Part shown: positions 42,178-51,635 of the stretch, piece by piece
Numbering within the stretch: the stretch's first letter is position 1
Layout: the number at the start of each line of letters is the position of its first letter
Assembly (NCBI GenBank): GCA_963785075.1
Contig: CAWATW010000006.1
Span: 558,001 to 622,000 of the forward strand
DNA length: 64,000 nucleotides
Reading direction: 5' to 3'
Source: JAOUGY01 sp963785075
Lineage (GTDB): Bacteria; Actinomycetota; Acidimicrobiia; Spongiisociales; ZC4RG35
Translations under genes and position numbers: made by a program
The notes under the pieces: generated by a model
Databases searched by the model: none
Seen by the model: the letters and a program-made list of their open reading frames with translations, nothing else
What the model was told of the DNA's origin: nothing

Positions 42178-44532
42178 ATGCACGCAGCCGACAGCCACGA
42201 CCTGATCCGGGTCACCGGGGCCCGCCAGAACAACCTCAAGGACGTCAGCGTCGAGCTCCCCAAACGCAGGCTGACCGTCTTCACCGGCGTCTCGGGATCC
42301 GGCAAGAGCTCGTTGGTGTTCGACACGATCGCCGCCGAGTCGCAGCGGATGATCAACGAGACGTACAGCGCGTTCGTTCAAGGTTTCATGCCGTCCCTTG
42401 CAAGGCCCGACGTCGACGTGCTCGAGGGTTTGACCACGGCCATCATCGTCGACCAGGAGCGGATGGGGGGCGACGTCCGTTCGACGGTTGGTACCGCCAC
42501 CGATGCCAACACGATGCTGCGCATCCTGTTCAGCCGGCTCGGCACCCCGCACATCGGTCCACCGAATGCCTTCTCGTTCAACGTCCCGTCGGTCAGGGCG
42601 AGCGGTGCGATCAAGGTCGAGAGGGGCGAAGGCAAGGCCAAGGCGGAGAGGGTGGTGTTCACCCGGGCGGGGGGGATGTGCCCACGATGTGAGGGACGAG
42701 GCACGGTCTCCGACATCGACCTCTCGGCACTCTTCGACGACTCCAAGTCGCTGAGCGAGGGGGCCATCATCATCCCCGGCTACAAGCCGGGCGGTTGGTC
42801 GGTGCGCGAGTTCATGGAGTCAGGATTCCTCGATCCGGACAAGCCGATCCGTGACTACACGGAGACCGAGCTGCACGACTTCCTCCGAAAGGAGCCGACC
42901 AAGATCAAGTTCTCCGGCATCAACCGGACCTATGAGGGCCTGCTCACGAGGGTGAAGCGGTCGTTCTTCTCCAAGGACCCCGACTCGCTCCAACCTCACA
43001 TCCGCGAGTTCGTGGAGCGGGCGGCGACGTTCGTCGACTGCCACGACTGCGGCGGTAGCCGGCTCAGCGAGGCGGCTCGATCCTCCAAGATCGATGGGAT
43101 CAACATCGCGGACGCATGCTCGATGCAGATAAGCGACCTCGCAACATGGGTACGCAGCCTCGACGTGCCGTCCGCCGCCCCCCTTCTGGCGAACCTGCAA
43201 CACACGCTGGACTCGTTCACCGAGATCGGGCTCGGCTACCTCTCGCTCGATCGAGCGTCAGGAACGCTGTCGGGTGGCGAGGCACAGCGGACGAAGATGA
43301 TCCGTCACCTCGGGTCGGCGCTCACAGACACGACCTACGTGTTCGACGAGCCGACGATCGGCCTTCATCCCCACGACATCCAGCGGATGAACACTGTCTT
43401 GCACCAGCTGCGTGACAAGGGCAACACCGTGTTGGTGGTCGAGCACAAGCCCGAGGTGATCGAAATCGCCGATCACGTCGTCGACCTCGGCCCCGGTGCG
43501 GGCACGGCCGGCGGTGAGGTCGTCTTCGAGGGCACGGTGGCAGAGTTGCGTCGGAGCGACACCCTGACGGGTCGACACATGGATCACAGGGCCGCCCTCA
43601 AGCCGTCGATCCGGTCGGCATCCGGCGTGGTGGAGGTTCGTGGCGCCGACACGCACAACCTCCGAGCCGTCGATGTGGACATCCCGCTCGGGGTGCTGGT
43701 GGTGATCACCGGTGTGGCCGGATCGGGGAAGAGTTCGCTCATCCACGGCTCGGTGTCAAACCGGAACGGCGTGGTCACAGTCGATCAGACCCCGATTCGC
43801 GGCTCTCGGAGGAGCAATCCGGCCACCTACACTGGGATGCTGGAGTCGATTCGCAAGGCGTTCGCAAAGGCCAACGACGTGAAGCCGGCGCTCTTCAGCG
43901 CCAACTCCGAGGGCGCATGCCCCGCCTGCAACGGTGCCGGAGTGATCGACGTGGAGCTCGGGTTCATGGACACGGTCTCCACGCCGTGCGAGGACTGCGA
44001 AGGCAAGGGCTTCGCTCCCGCAGTGCTGGATTACACCTTTGGCGGGCGGAACATCGCCGAGGTCATGTCCATGCCCGTCACCGAGGCGTTGATGCTCTTC
44101 GGCTCGGGCGACACGAAGATCGCTGCGGCAGAGAAGATCCTCCAGCGACTGACGGACGTCGGGATCGGCTACCTGAAACTCGGGCAACCTCTGACAACGC
44201 TGTCAGGCGGCGAACGCCAGCGCCTCAAGCTCGCAATCCAGATGGGCGAGACGGGCGACGTCTACGTGCTCGACGAGCCGACGAGCGGTCTCCATCTCGC
44301 CGACGTGGACCACCTTCTCGGACTGCTGGATCAGTTGGTCGACTCGGGCAGGTCGGTGATCGTGATCGAACACCATCAGGCGGTGATGGCCCACGCCGAC
44401 TGGATCATCGACCTGGGACCGGGAGCAGGCCACGACGGTGGACGGGTGGTCTTCGAAGGCACGCCCACCGAGCTCGTCTCGCACCGCTCGACCCTGACCG
44501 GCGAGCACCTGGCGGCCTACATCGACCACTGA
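42178..44532 (+). CDS. UvrA2-like ABC ATPase
   Basis: 784 residues, against about 940 for canonical UvrA. Two ABC modules are intact: Walker A GVSGSGKSSLVFD and GVAGSGKSSLIHG, signatures LSGGEAQRTKM and LSGGERQRLKL. Zinc-finger pairs CPRCEGRGT with CHDCGGSRL, and CPACNGAG with CEDCEGKGF, are present. The shortened first insertion indicates the UvrA2/DrrC class, which lacks the UvrB-binding region and is tied to resistance to DNA-intercalating drugs rather than core excision repair. ATG 42178 begins the conserved sequence. Confidence 0.88.
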   Translation: MHAADSHDLIRVTGARQNNLKDVSVELPKRRLTVFTGVSGSGKSSLVFDTIAAESQRMINETYSAFVQGFMPSLARPDVDVLEGLTTAIIVDQERMGGDVRSTVGTATDANTMLRILFSRLGTPHIGPPNAFSFNVPSVRASGAIKVERGEGKAKAERVVFTRAGGMCPRCEGRGTVSDIDLSALFDDSKSLSEGAIIIPGYKPGGWSVREFMESGFLDPDKPIRDYTETELHDFLRKEPTKIKFSGINRTYEGLLTRVKRSFFSKDPDSLQPHIREFVERAATFVDCHDCGGSRLSEAARSSKIDGINIADACSMQISDLATWVRSLDVPSAAPLLANLQHTLDSFTEIGLGYLSLDRASGTLSGGEAQRTKMIRHLGSALTDTTYVFDEPTIGLHPHDIQRMNTVLHQLRDKGNTVLVVEHKPEVIEIADHVVDLGPGAGTAGGEVVFEGTVAELRRSDTLTGRHMDHRAALKPSIRSASGVVEVRGADTHNLRAVDVDIPLGVLVVITGVAGSGKSSLIHGSVSNRNGVVTVDQTPIRGSRRSNPATYTGMLESIRKAFAKANDVKPALFSANSEGACPACNGAGVIDVELGFMDTVSTPCEDCEGKGFAPAVLDYTFGGRNIAEVMSMPVTEALMLFGSGDTKIAAAEKILQRLTDVGIGYLKLGQPLTTLSGGERQRLKLAIQMGETGDVYVLDEPTSGLHLADVDHLLGLLDQLVDSGRSVIVIEHHQAVMAHADWIIDLGPGAGHDGGRVVFEGTPTELVSHRSTLTGEHLAAYIDH

Positions 44533-44700
44533 ACCGGCTCGCCGCGGTTGAGGGCGACAGCGGCAGTCCCATCGAAGCGAGAGGGTGAACAACCCGGATG
44601 CGGGGTGCCGCACTTCTCGGGATGTCGGTGTGGCGTCGGTGCGGCGGCGAGCCCGGCTCTGGCTACCGGTACCGAGCTCGGATTACCTAGCGTCCCAGGC

Positions 44701-45234
44701 ATGGACCGCGAACGTTTCGCCGAACTCGACCGCCGGATCACCGGGATCTTTGCCCACCACGGCATCACCCTGCTGCGGATCAGCATCGGGGTCGTGTTCC
44801 TGTGGTTCGGTGTGCTGAAGTTCTGGCCGGGTTTGAGTCCTGCCGACTCGTTGGCGCTCGACACGATCGACCGCCTCACGTTCGGTCTGCTCCCGGCGAC
44901 GCCGGCGCGGCTCGGCCTGGCGATCCTGGAGACCACCATTGGCTTGGGTCTCATCTCCGGAAAGGCTCTCCGTCTGACGCTGCTGCTGCTGGCCGGCCAG
45001 ATGTTGGGAACGGTGACGCCGCTCGTCCTGTTTCCCGACGTGACCTGGGCCGGCCTCGGGGTGCCCACGCTGGAGGGTCAGTACATCCTGAAGAACGTCG
45101 TGCTCGCCACAGCCGGCATCGTCATCGGCGCCACAGTGCGTGGCGGGCGACTGATCGACGAACCGGAGGGGTCGAGCCGGCCGGGCGACGCTGACGGCGC
45201 ACGCAGACCTCGACCGACGCTGCAGAACGGCTAG
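44701..45234 (+). CDS. DoxX-family membrane protein
   Basis: 177 residues with four membrane helices. ITLLRISIGVVFLWFGVLKFWPGLSPA is the DoxX start, followed by LAILETTIGLGLISGKALRL. Members take part in quinone-linked or redox-stress membrane complexes; precise function unknown. ATG 44701 is the family-consistent start. Overlaps the convergent GyrI-like gene by four bases. Confidence 0.85.
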   Translation: MDRERFAELDRRITGIFAHHGITLLRISIGVVFLWFGVLKFWPGLSPADSLALDTIDRLTFGLLPATPARLGLAILETTIGLGLISGKALRLTLLLLAGQMLGTVTPLVLFPDVTWAGLGVPTLEGQYILKNVVLATAGIVIGATVRGGRLIDEPEGSSRPGDADGARRPRPTLQNG

Positions 45235-45896
45235 CCGATCGGTTGCGTGGGCCTGACCGGGTGACGGAGAACCGTCTTCAGGTTCTCCGGCTTCGATCTG
45301 GTCGGATCCCCGATGTAGATCTCGTGGTGGCGGCCGTGGAACCTGTAGCCGTTCGCGTCGGCGAAGGCGTCCATCTTGTCGAGGGTGGCGGGTTCGTCGG
45401 CGTACGGGCCGATGTGCATGATCTGGATCGAGGGGCCCTCCCGCCAACGTTCGAGCCGCATGCGGTCGAGGGCCGGGTTCGACCGCTTCTCCTGGGTGTC
45501 TGCCACACACTGTTCGAACATCGCCGAGGTGATGTGATCCGGCTGCATCATGAGCAGCGTGTAGAGGGAGGGCTCCCTCCAATCGAAATCGAACTTGTCC
45601 CCGGACTCTGTCGACCAGAGTCCCTCGACTGCCATGACGGTGAAGTCGATCGGATCTTCGGGGCGCAGCTTCGACATGAACTTCAGTGCATACGCCACGC
45701 CGTACATCGCTGCCATCGCGTCCCGGAACGGCTCGGAATCGCCTGGCCGGACGCCGGATTCGACCACTCCGTCCAGTGCGATGAACAGGAACTCGGGCAC
45801 GTCCACGATGGCGACCTTCTTGGCCGACGGCAGGTAGAACTCCTTGTACTGCCGGCGAAGGTCCAGCTTTGGAACCGGGCTCTTGGAGGCTGGCAT
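45231..45896 (-). CDS. GyrI-like domain protein
   Basis: 221 residues. DLRRQYKEFYLPSAKKVAIVDVPEFLFIALDG, FTVMAVEGLWSTESGDKFDF, and a C-terminal HHEIYIGDPTRSKPENLKTVLRHPV are the hallmarks of a GyrI/SBMC-like protein of the long free-standing type that occurs without an HTH. The fold binds small amphiphilic ligands. ATG 45896 was preferred to one four codons upstream. Confidence 0.82.
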   Translation of the reverse strand: MPASKSPVPKLDLRRQYKEFYLPSAKKVAIVDVPEFLFIALDGVVESGVRPGDSEPFRDAMAAMYGVAYALKFMSKLRPEDPIDFTVMAVEGLWSTESGDKFDFDWREPSLYTLLMMQPDHITSAMFEQCVADTQEKRSNPALDRMRLERWREGPSIQIMHIGPYADEPATLDKMDAFADANGYRFHGRHHEIYIGDPTRSKPENLKTVLRHPVRPTQPIG

Positions 45897-46166
45897 GTGC
45901 CCAGTCAAGCCGCGACCACCTGGGCTTGCGCAGAGGCTCGAGTCCCTAATCCGTCGTCACCGCTTTGGTCCGATCCCCTCCGGTCAGACCCCGGAGGCGC
46001 CGGTAACGCCATCGACGAAAGGCACGCACCCACCTCTAGACTCGCCGTCGATCAGCTCGGGTAGGCGTCGGAATCCTCCACCGTTGCCATATGGTGTGAG
46101 TACCACCGTCTCCCGGGCGAGCGATCGACACCGCCACGACAACGAGCAACCTGAATCGAGCATCCC

Positions 46167-46490
46167 ATGACCGACTACGGACGCCCACTCTCGTTTGGCA
46201 TCTTCCCTCCACCGGACGCCGACAGCCTCGATGCGATCTGGGAGGCGGTCCACATCGCCGACCAGGAGGGCCTCGACCTCGTCGGGATTCAGGACCATCC
46301 GTACCAGCGGCGGTTCGTCGACACGCTCGCCCTGCTCACCGCCATCGCGGTTCGAACCGAGCAGATCAGCGTGTTCCCGGACGTGGCCAGCCTCCCCCTC
46401 CGCCCTCCCGCCGCACTGGCGAAGACGGCGGCGTCGATCGACCTGCTCAGCGGCGGCCGCTTCGAACTCGGACTGGGCAAAGGGCGTTCA
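46167..46490 (+). pseudogene. Truncated LLM-class flavin-dependent oxidoreductase
   Basis: The first 108 residues are a good LLM (bacterial luciferase-like/F420) N-terminus: SFGIFPPPDADSL, IADQEGLDLVGIQDHPYQ, VRTEQISVFPDVASLPLR and SIDLLSGGRFELGLGKG. Similarity then stops abruptly and an intact VOC gene begins 70 bases later. Family members are about 300 residues, so two thirds including the flavin-binding C-terminal half are gone. Its frame stays open to 46574 but without meaning. A deletion joining this gene to the VOC gene is the simplest history. Confidence 0.78.
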
Positions 46491-46561
46491 AGACCTGCAC
46501 AGGGCAGTCTCCGCTGTCGTTTCGAGCGTCGACGGGAGCGAAGTGAGTTCGAGGAGGTCCC

Positions 46562-46951
46562 ATGGCTGACGTGACGGAGCTCAGGATTGCGATGACGGTC
46601 GACGACTTCGAGGCTGCTTTGGCCTTCTATCGGGACGCGCTGGGCTTGCCACAACTCGCCGACTGGAGCTCGGCCGACGGCCGAGTAGTGCTCCTGGAGG
46701 GCGGTCGGGCCACCCTCGAGATCCTCGATCGGCCGCAAGCGGAGTTCGTCGATCGAATCGAGGCCGGGCGCCGGGTGGCTGGAAAGGTGCGGCTGGCCCT
46801 CGAAGTCGCCGATGTCGATGCGATGTCGGCACGACTCGTCGACGCCGGAGCCGACCAGGTGGCTCCTCCCGCATCCACGCCCTGGGGTGACCGCAACGCC
46901 CGACTGCAATCTCCGGATGGGATGCAGCTCACATTGTTCTGTGGGCACTGA
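46562..46951 (+). CDS. VOC-family (glyoxalase-like) protein
   Basis: 129 residues. LRIAMTVDDFEAALAFYRDALGLPQ, GRVVLLEGGRATLEILDRPQ, VADVDAMSARLVDAGADQV and STPWGDRNARLQSPDGMQLTLF are typical of single-domain VOC proteins. The same subtype is found as a broken copy at 28.8 kb. GAGGAGG stands upstream of the ATG, so the gene is probably expressed despite lying on a deletion junction. Substrate unknown. Confidence 0.85.
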   Translation: MADVTELRIAMTVDDFEAALAFYRDALGLPQLADWSSADGRVVLLEGGRATLEILDRPQAEFVDRIEAGRRVAGKVRLALEVADVDAMSARLVDAGADQVAPPASTPWGDRNARLQSPDGMQLTLFCGH

Positions 46952-46999
46952 CGCGACCTGGGACGAGGCTCCGACGACGGGTCCACCCACCGCCACCGG

Positions 47000-47160
47000 A
47001 TGCCGTTGAGCAACCGAACAGCAGACACGTCGGCAAGGGCGAACGGCACGCGGCCGGCGTTGGGGCGTCGAGGTACCGATCGAGGTAGTGGCGCCAGACC
47101 GGATTCCAGTGGCGCCAGAACCCACGGGACGTCCCGGCTCCGAGCGACCGATGGAGCATT
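47000..47160 (-). pseudogene. Possible remnant of a membrane acyltransferase-like gene
   Basis: Within the 46.95-47.24 kb gap, a minus-strand stretch reads GFWRHWNPVWRHYLDRYLD, reminiscent of the FWRRWNP-type motif of MBOAT-like membrane proteins. Neighbouring helices are only suggested in shifted frames. Low confidence; the rest of the gap shows nothing. Confidence 0.25.
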
Positions 47161-47244
47161 CGGGCAGGGACCCGCGAGCACCCAGCGCACCGCCGTTGCG
47201 TCGCTTCACAGCGCGCGCAGGATTCCGTCGCCAGATGGCCAAGG

Positions 47245-48216
47245 TCAAACGGCGAGCACGACCTTGCCGACGGTGTCGCCTCGTTCCATCAGTTCGTGGG
47301 CACGGGCCGCATCCTCGAGCGCGAACACCTCGCTGACGTCGATGCGTACGGCCCCGGTGGCCACGACCTCGACACCTTCGACCCACGACGCCTGCACGGT
47401 CTCGGGGTCGCGGACGGCGTGCTGGCCGCCGGAGTAGCCGACGTAGCTCAGCCCCCGAGCGCGGAGATCAACGGCGGGCGGTACCACCTCCGGTTGGTGC
47501 GAGGCGTTTCCGAAGTGCACGAGCCGGCCGAAATCGGCAAGTGCATCCCAAGACCTCGCTCGCACATCGCCTCCGATGGGGTCGAACACGACGTCCACGC
47601 CCCGACCGTCGGTGAGTTCGCCGAGGTCCTCCTCGAAACGGTCACGGACGAAGACGTGGTCGTATCCATAGCCGAGCGCCGGTTCGACCTTCGACTCCCG
47701 GCCCACGGTTCCGATCACGGTGCCGAGCCCCAGGTGTCGAACCGTCTGGGCAAACACCGACCCGACCCCGCCGGCGGCACCGTGGAACAGCATCGTCTCG
47801 CCTGGACGGGCCTTCCCTCCGTGCCGGAGGAGATTCAACGCCGACGGCACCACGCCCGTGGCACAACCGGCAGCTGGGTCTCCGATCAGAGATGGCGGGA
47901 GCGGCACGGCGCGCATGGCGTCGGTGACGACCTGCTCGGCGTATCCGCCCCCGCCGCACAGGGCCGCCACCGGGTCACCCACAGAGATCCCCTCGACGCC
48001 CGAGCCGGTCTCGAGCACCCGGCCGGACACCTCGATCCCTACGACCATGGGCGGACGGCCAAGACCGTCACCACGGCGGTTTCGAACGTCGGTGAAGTTG
48101 ACGCCGGCGAACTCGACTCCGACCCGCACCTGACCCGGACCACACTCTGGCTCGGACACGTCCCGGAGTTCGAACACCTCCGGGCCTCCGTGTGCCGGAA
48201 GAACCATGGCTCTCAT
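47245..48216 (-). CDS. NADPH:quinone oxidoreductase-like MDR protein
   Basis: 323 residues. VEFAGVNFTDVRNRRGDG, GIEVSGRVLETGSG, FHGAAGGVGSVFAQTVRHLG and a C-terminal AARAHELMERGDTVGKVVLAV typify zinc-free quinone oxidoreductases (Qor type). It is more distant from the 18-28 kb MDR paralogues and has no adjacent regulator. Expected to reduce quinones or enones with NADPH in the cytosol. Confidence 0.87.
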   Translation of the reverse strand: MRAMVLPAHGGPEVFELRDVSEPECGPGQVRVGVEFAGVNFTDVRNRRGDGLGRPPMVVGIEVSGRVLETGSGVEGISVGDPVAALCGGGGYAEQVVTDAMRAVPLPPSLIGDPAAGCATGVVPSALNLLRHGGKARPGETMLFHGAAGGVGSVFAQTVRHLGLGTVIGTVGRESKVEPALGYGYDHVFVRDRFEEDLGELTDGRGVDVVFDPIGGDVRARSWDALADFGRLVHFGNASHQPEVVPPAVDLRARGLSYVGYSGGQHAVRDPETVQASWVEGVEVVATGAVRIDVSEVFALEDAARAHELMERGDTVGKVVLAV

Positions 48217-48316
48217 CTGTCACTCCTCCGGACGCGGTGGCGAGGTGGGCAGAGGACCTCGGATCGACGAGGATGGCACAAAACCATCGGAACAAGCGCA
48301 GAGCGAGGGAACCATC

Positions 48317-48715
48317 ATGAGCGAGACCGACGACGATCGTCCCGCATCCGAGTTGATCGACGAGCACATCGAGGGTCTGGGCGACTGGCGAGGCGACATG
48401 CTCGCCCGGCTGCGAGCGACGATCAGAGACGCCGACCCCGACGTGGTGGAGGAGGTGAAGTGGAGGAAGCCCTCCAACCCTCTGGGCGTGCCGGTGTGGT
48501 CTCACGACGGGATCATCTGCACCGGTGAGACCTACAAGGACAAGGTGAAGCTCACCTTCGCCAAGGGTGCTTCGGTCGACGACCCGGCGGGCCTGTTCAA
48601 CTCGAGTCTGGAAGGGAAGACCCGCCGTGCCATCGACTTCTTCGAAGGCGACGAGCTGAACGACGAGGCTCTCACGGAGCTGGTCCGGTCGGCGGTCGCG
48701 GTGAACGAATCCTGA
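48317..48715 (+). CDS. DUF1801 protein
   Basis: 132 residues with LIDEHIEGLGDWRGDMLARLRATIRDADPDVVEEVKWRKPSN, GVPVWSHDGIICTGETYKDKVKLTFAKGAS and LNSSLEGKTRR-like regions of DUF1801. ATG 48317 starts the domain (MSETDDDRPASEL). Divergent from the Qor-like gene. Role unknown; a different DUF1801 subtype is at 40 kb. Confidence 0.85.
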   Translation: MSETDDDRPASELIDEHIEGLGDWRGDMLARLRATIRDADPDVVEEVKWRKPSNPLGVPVWSHDGIICTGETYKDKVKLTFAKGASVDDPAGLFNSSLEGKTRRAIDFFEGDELNDEALTELVRSAVAVNES

Positions 48716-48749
48716 GCACGCCGGCGGGCTCGACGCCGCGATACCCCGC

Positions 48750-49223
48750 CTAGACACGTTCGATTCGGCGAAGTCCTCGGTCGGGCGTCCACGATTCGAT
48801 CACCAGGCGGGTGGCGTCGTCGTTGAGGCCGGTCACGACCACCTCATGGATGTCTGCCGTGAACTGCACGCCCTCGGGCGCGGGTTCTCCCTCGCCGCCG
48901 GCGATGACTGGGCCGGCCGAGATGGCCCGCCCGGCGATCTTCGCCTCACCTGGCCACTCGGGCTCCTTGCCCTGCTCGGGGTGCAACGTCGGACCGTGGA
49001 TGGCGAAGCGGGGATCACGGGCGAGGTCGGCCCCCTTGCGGGCCCCGAGCATCGACCCGAAACGAAGCTCGCCGTCCACGAACTCACACTCGATCCCGGA
49101 GATACGGGGCGACCCGTCGGCCCGCAGCGTTGCGATGGTCTTGTGACGCCCCGCGTCGAACAGTCGACGCACTCGCGCGGCGAACTCGGGCTCGGCCTCC
49201 ACGATCAGTTTCCATGTCGCCAT
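48750..49223 (-). CDS. Pyridoxamine 5'-phosphate oxidase-like flavoprotein
   Basis: 157 residues. The split beta-barrel pattern is visible: RRLFDAGRHKTIATLRADGSPRISGIECEFVDGELRFGSMLGARKGADLARDPRFAIHGP. Actinobacterial members often bind F420 rather than FMN, and which applies here is undetermined. Cytosolic. Convergent with the DUF1801 gene. Confidence 0.83.
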   Translation of the reverse strand: MATWKLIVEAEPEFAARVRRLFDAGRHKTIATLRADGSPRISGIECEFVDGELRFGSMLGARKGADLARDPRFAIHGPTLHPEQGKEPEWPGEAKIAGRAISAGPVIAGGEGEPAPEGVQFTADIHEVVVTGLNDDATRLVIESWTPDRGLRRIERV

Positions 49224-49823
49224 CGCCGAAAGGCTATCTGCCGACGAGGCACATCGTTGGCGTAGGACTATGCCCCGGCGGCGACGTAGTCACTCCGACG
49301 ATCAGCACGGCGTTTCCTGACGACAGATACCTCGACGTGGAGCGGGAGGCGATCGACCGCATTACGTTCGATCGTGGATGCCGCCGCATCGGTCGGCGGC
49401 GCCCAGGTTCTCAGCGGATCTGCCCGCCACCGACATCGACCCACGGATTCGCTGCGACCAGATGAGACGCCCCTCGAACCGGTACCTGGCATGTTGTCCC
49501 TCGGCGGCTGCCTCGTGTTCGGGACGGACACCGCGAAGGCGAGGGTCCTTCCTGGCGCTGCAGCAGCGCTGTTCCGATTTGGTCTGCCGGTCAGCGCCAT
49601 CGTGACCGCACTGCTCCCTTCGACCTCCACCGGATGGGAGCAGCTCCCATCGGTCTCGGGCTCGCCTGTATGGGACTCGCCCTGTGGGCCGACACGCACG
49701 CAGGTGGCTCGGCGGGCGCCCACCTCCAGGACTCGACCGGAGAGAACGCCCATGCCTGATGTCCGGGCAACGGCATTCACTGTGCCGCGCCTGGCTGTTG
49801 GCTGCGATGGGTACCATCCCGCC
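49224..49823. other. 600-base gap with a faint membrane-protein remnant
   Basis: No complete gene. Around 49500-49757 the plus strand reads GAAAALFRFGLPVSAIVTALL in one frame and PIGLGLACMGLALWADTHAGG in another, ending at a stop at 49757. These resemble consecutive helices of a transporter and may be a decayed gene end. The rest shows nothing recognisable. Confidence 0.3.
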
Positions 49824-50500
49824 ATGCCGGTGCGGACGGTCGTAGAGCGTGGGCCGAAGGGCAAGAAAGCGGTGGCCTTCGCCGTCGACTGGCCCGGTTG
49901 GAGTCGAGGGGCGAAGACTCCCGAGCTGGCGCTCGAGATACTCGGCTCCTATCGGGAGAGGTACCGACCGGTCGCCGTCGCCGCAGGATTGGCTGGCGAG
50001 TTCGAAGCCGCCGGCCCTCCCGAAGTCGTCGAAGACCGGGTCGGCACGGGGTCCACCGACTTCTGGGGCATCTCCTTTTCTCCATCTGGTCTCGAGGGCG
50101 AGCCGATGGACGGCACCGAACTCGACCGCAAGATTGCGTTGCTGCGGGCCTGCTGGGGATTCTTCGATGAAGTGGCGGATCGAGTATCGCCCGAGATGCG
50201 CAAGGGGCCGCGTGGCGGTGGGCGCGACCGCGACCGCATCATCCGGCACACGATCCGAACCGAGAGCGAGGAGTTCGCGAAACGGTTGGGCTTGCGGATA
50301 CCTGAGGAAGGCGCGCTGACCCCGGAAGGCCTGCGCGACTTCCGAACGACCTATGTCGCGACCATGCGTTCATACAACGCCGGCGAGGGCAAACGAATGC
50401 GGTCGTGGAACCTGCCGTTTCTCATCCGCCACAGCGCATTCCACGTGATGGACCACGCATGGGAGATGGAGGACAAAGACCTCTCATCCCGTTGTGTGAG
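49824..50500 (+). CDS. Conserved hypothetical protein with DinB-like C-terminus (3' end uncertain)
   Basis: Begins MPVRTVVERGPKGKKAVAFAVDWPGWSRGAKTPELALE and ends its protein-like part at RHSAFHVMDHAWEMEDKDLS, about residue 220. The last segment resembles the final helix of DinB proteins with a His. No stop follows in this frame until 51551; the extra 350 codons run antisense to the next gene and are not protein-like. A shift of one base after DLS would give a stop at once. The true end is therefore near 50500, with either a lost stop or a sequence error. Function unknown. Confidence 0.65.
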
Positions 50501-50666
50501 CACGACAGGCGACCATCGACCTGCACGCCCTCTGCATCGGCAGCGAGCCGGAACCTGGGCGCGACCGTGCAGCGGTCCGATCACAAACATGCCCGGGTCA
50601 CCACGAACCCCTCGGCACGGCCCGAACGGCACCGGAGTCAGATCGGCGGACGTCGACGCCGGTTCG

Positions 50667-51635
50667 TCAGCCTTCCTCGGCGAGATACTCGCTCGCCACC
50701 CACCCTTCGACCGAGCGACCGTCGGCGGTCGTCTTGACTCTCACCCAGCGATGGCCGTCGCCCTCTTGGGCCGGGTCGGCGAGCCGCACGACCACTGTCC
50801 CGTTGACCAGCTCAACGGTGATATCTGCCGACGTAGACGGTTCGGTTCGCAGTCGGAGACTGGTTGCCGTGACTCGATGGGTGGTCTCGGACGTCTCCGC
50901 GATGCCGTCGGTGGCTTGGCTCCCGCCTTGTCCGATCCTTGTCAGGTATTCGCTCGCCACCCACCCGGTGACGAGTCGACCGCCGGTGGCCGCCTTGACT
51001 CGAACCCAGCGATGACCGTCGCTGTCCCTCGCCGCGTCGGCCAGCTGCTCCACGACCGTCTCATTGCCCAACCCGGCAATGATGGAGGCCGAAAGAGACG
51101 GCTCGGCGCGTACCCGAAGACTGGTTGCCGACACTCGATGGGTGGCAGACTTCGACGGCAGCGTCACGGGCTGGTCCCCAGCGGCTCCGGAATCACCCAA
51201 CACCGCCTGTATCGTCGGCAGGTTGAGGTTGGCTCCGGCCTTGCGGGTGAGCCCGATGTGAATGTGGTCGTAGTGTCGGTGAACACCCGGGAACTGCTTG
51301 CTCGCAGGCGCGGAGGCCGACCAGATTCTGTTGTTGTAGATCACCTGGTCGATGCCCAGGCGCCGCCCGTGCGAACCGATTGCTTCGACTATCGGCATGC
51401 CCTTGGCGACATCTGCCGCCGTCGGACTGAGCGGTGTGATCCCGATGTCCAGCGCCCTTCCCTCGGCGTGGTGACTGAGCGTCTTCCTGCCGCTCACCGT
51501 CCGGGGTTCGTAGATGCCCCAGTCCGCGGCGTAGGCCCACCGTTGGCGTAGATATGCCATCAGCGCTCTGGCACCGGGCGTGGGGCCCCCAGCGTTGCGG
51601 GTGGCCGCCTCCCAGGGAGCGAAGGTGAAGGCCAT
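50667..51635 (-). CDS. Peptidoglycan-peptidase-like protein with two SH3 domains
   Basis: 322 residues. Residues 1-140 match an M15/ARB-07466-type zinc peptidase core (SHHAEGRALDIGITPLS; YDHIHIGLTRKAG). Two bacterial SH3 domains follow (about 165-235: SATSLRVRAEPSLSASIIAGL; 250-320: TATSLRLRTEPSTSADITVEL), each ending DGHRWVRVK and GWVASEYL. No signal peptide is seen, unlike most cell-wall enzymes, resembling phage-type lysins. The ATG shares a base with the stop of the preceding small gene (TGATG), so translation is coupled. Confidence 0.82.
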   Translation of the reverse strand: MAFTFAPWEAATRNAGGPTPGARALMAYLRQRWAYAADWGIYEPRTVSGRKTLSHHAEGRALDIGITPLSPTAADVAKGMPIVEAIGSHGRRLGIDQVIYNNRIWSASAPASKQFPGVHRHYDHIHIGLTRKAGANLNLPTIQAVLGDSGAAGDQPVTLPSKSATHRVSATSLRVRAEPSLSASIIAGLGNETVVEQLADAARDSDGHRWVRVKAATGGRLVTGWVASEYLTRIGQGGSQATDGIAETSETTHRVTATSLRLRTEPSTSADITVELVNGTVVVRLADPAQEGDGHRWVRVKTTADGRSVEGWVASEYLAEEG

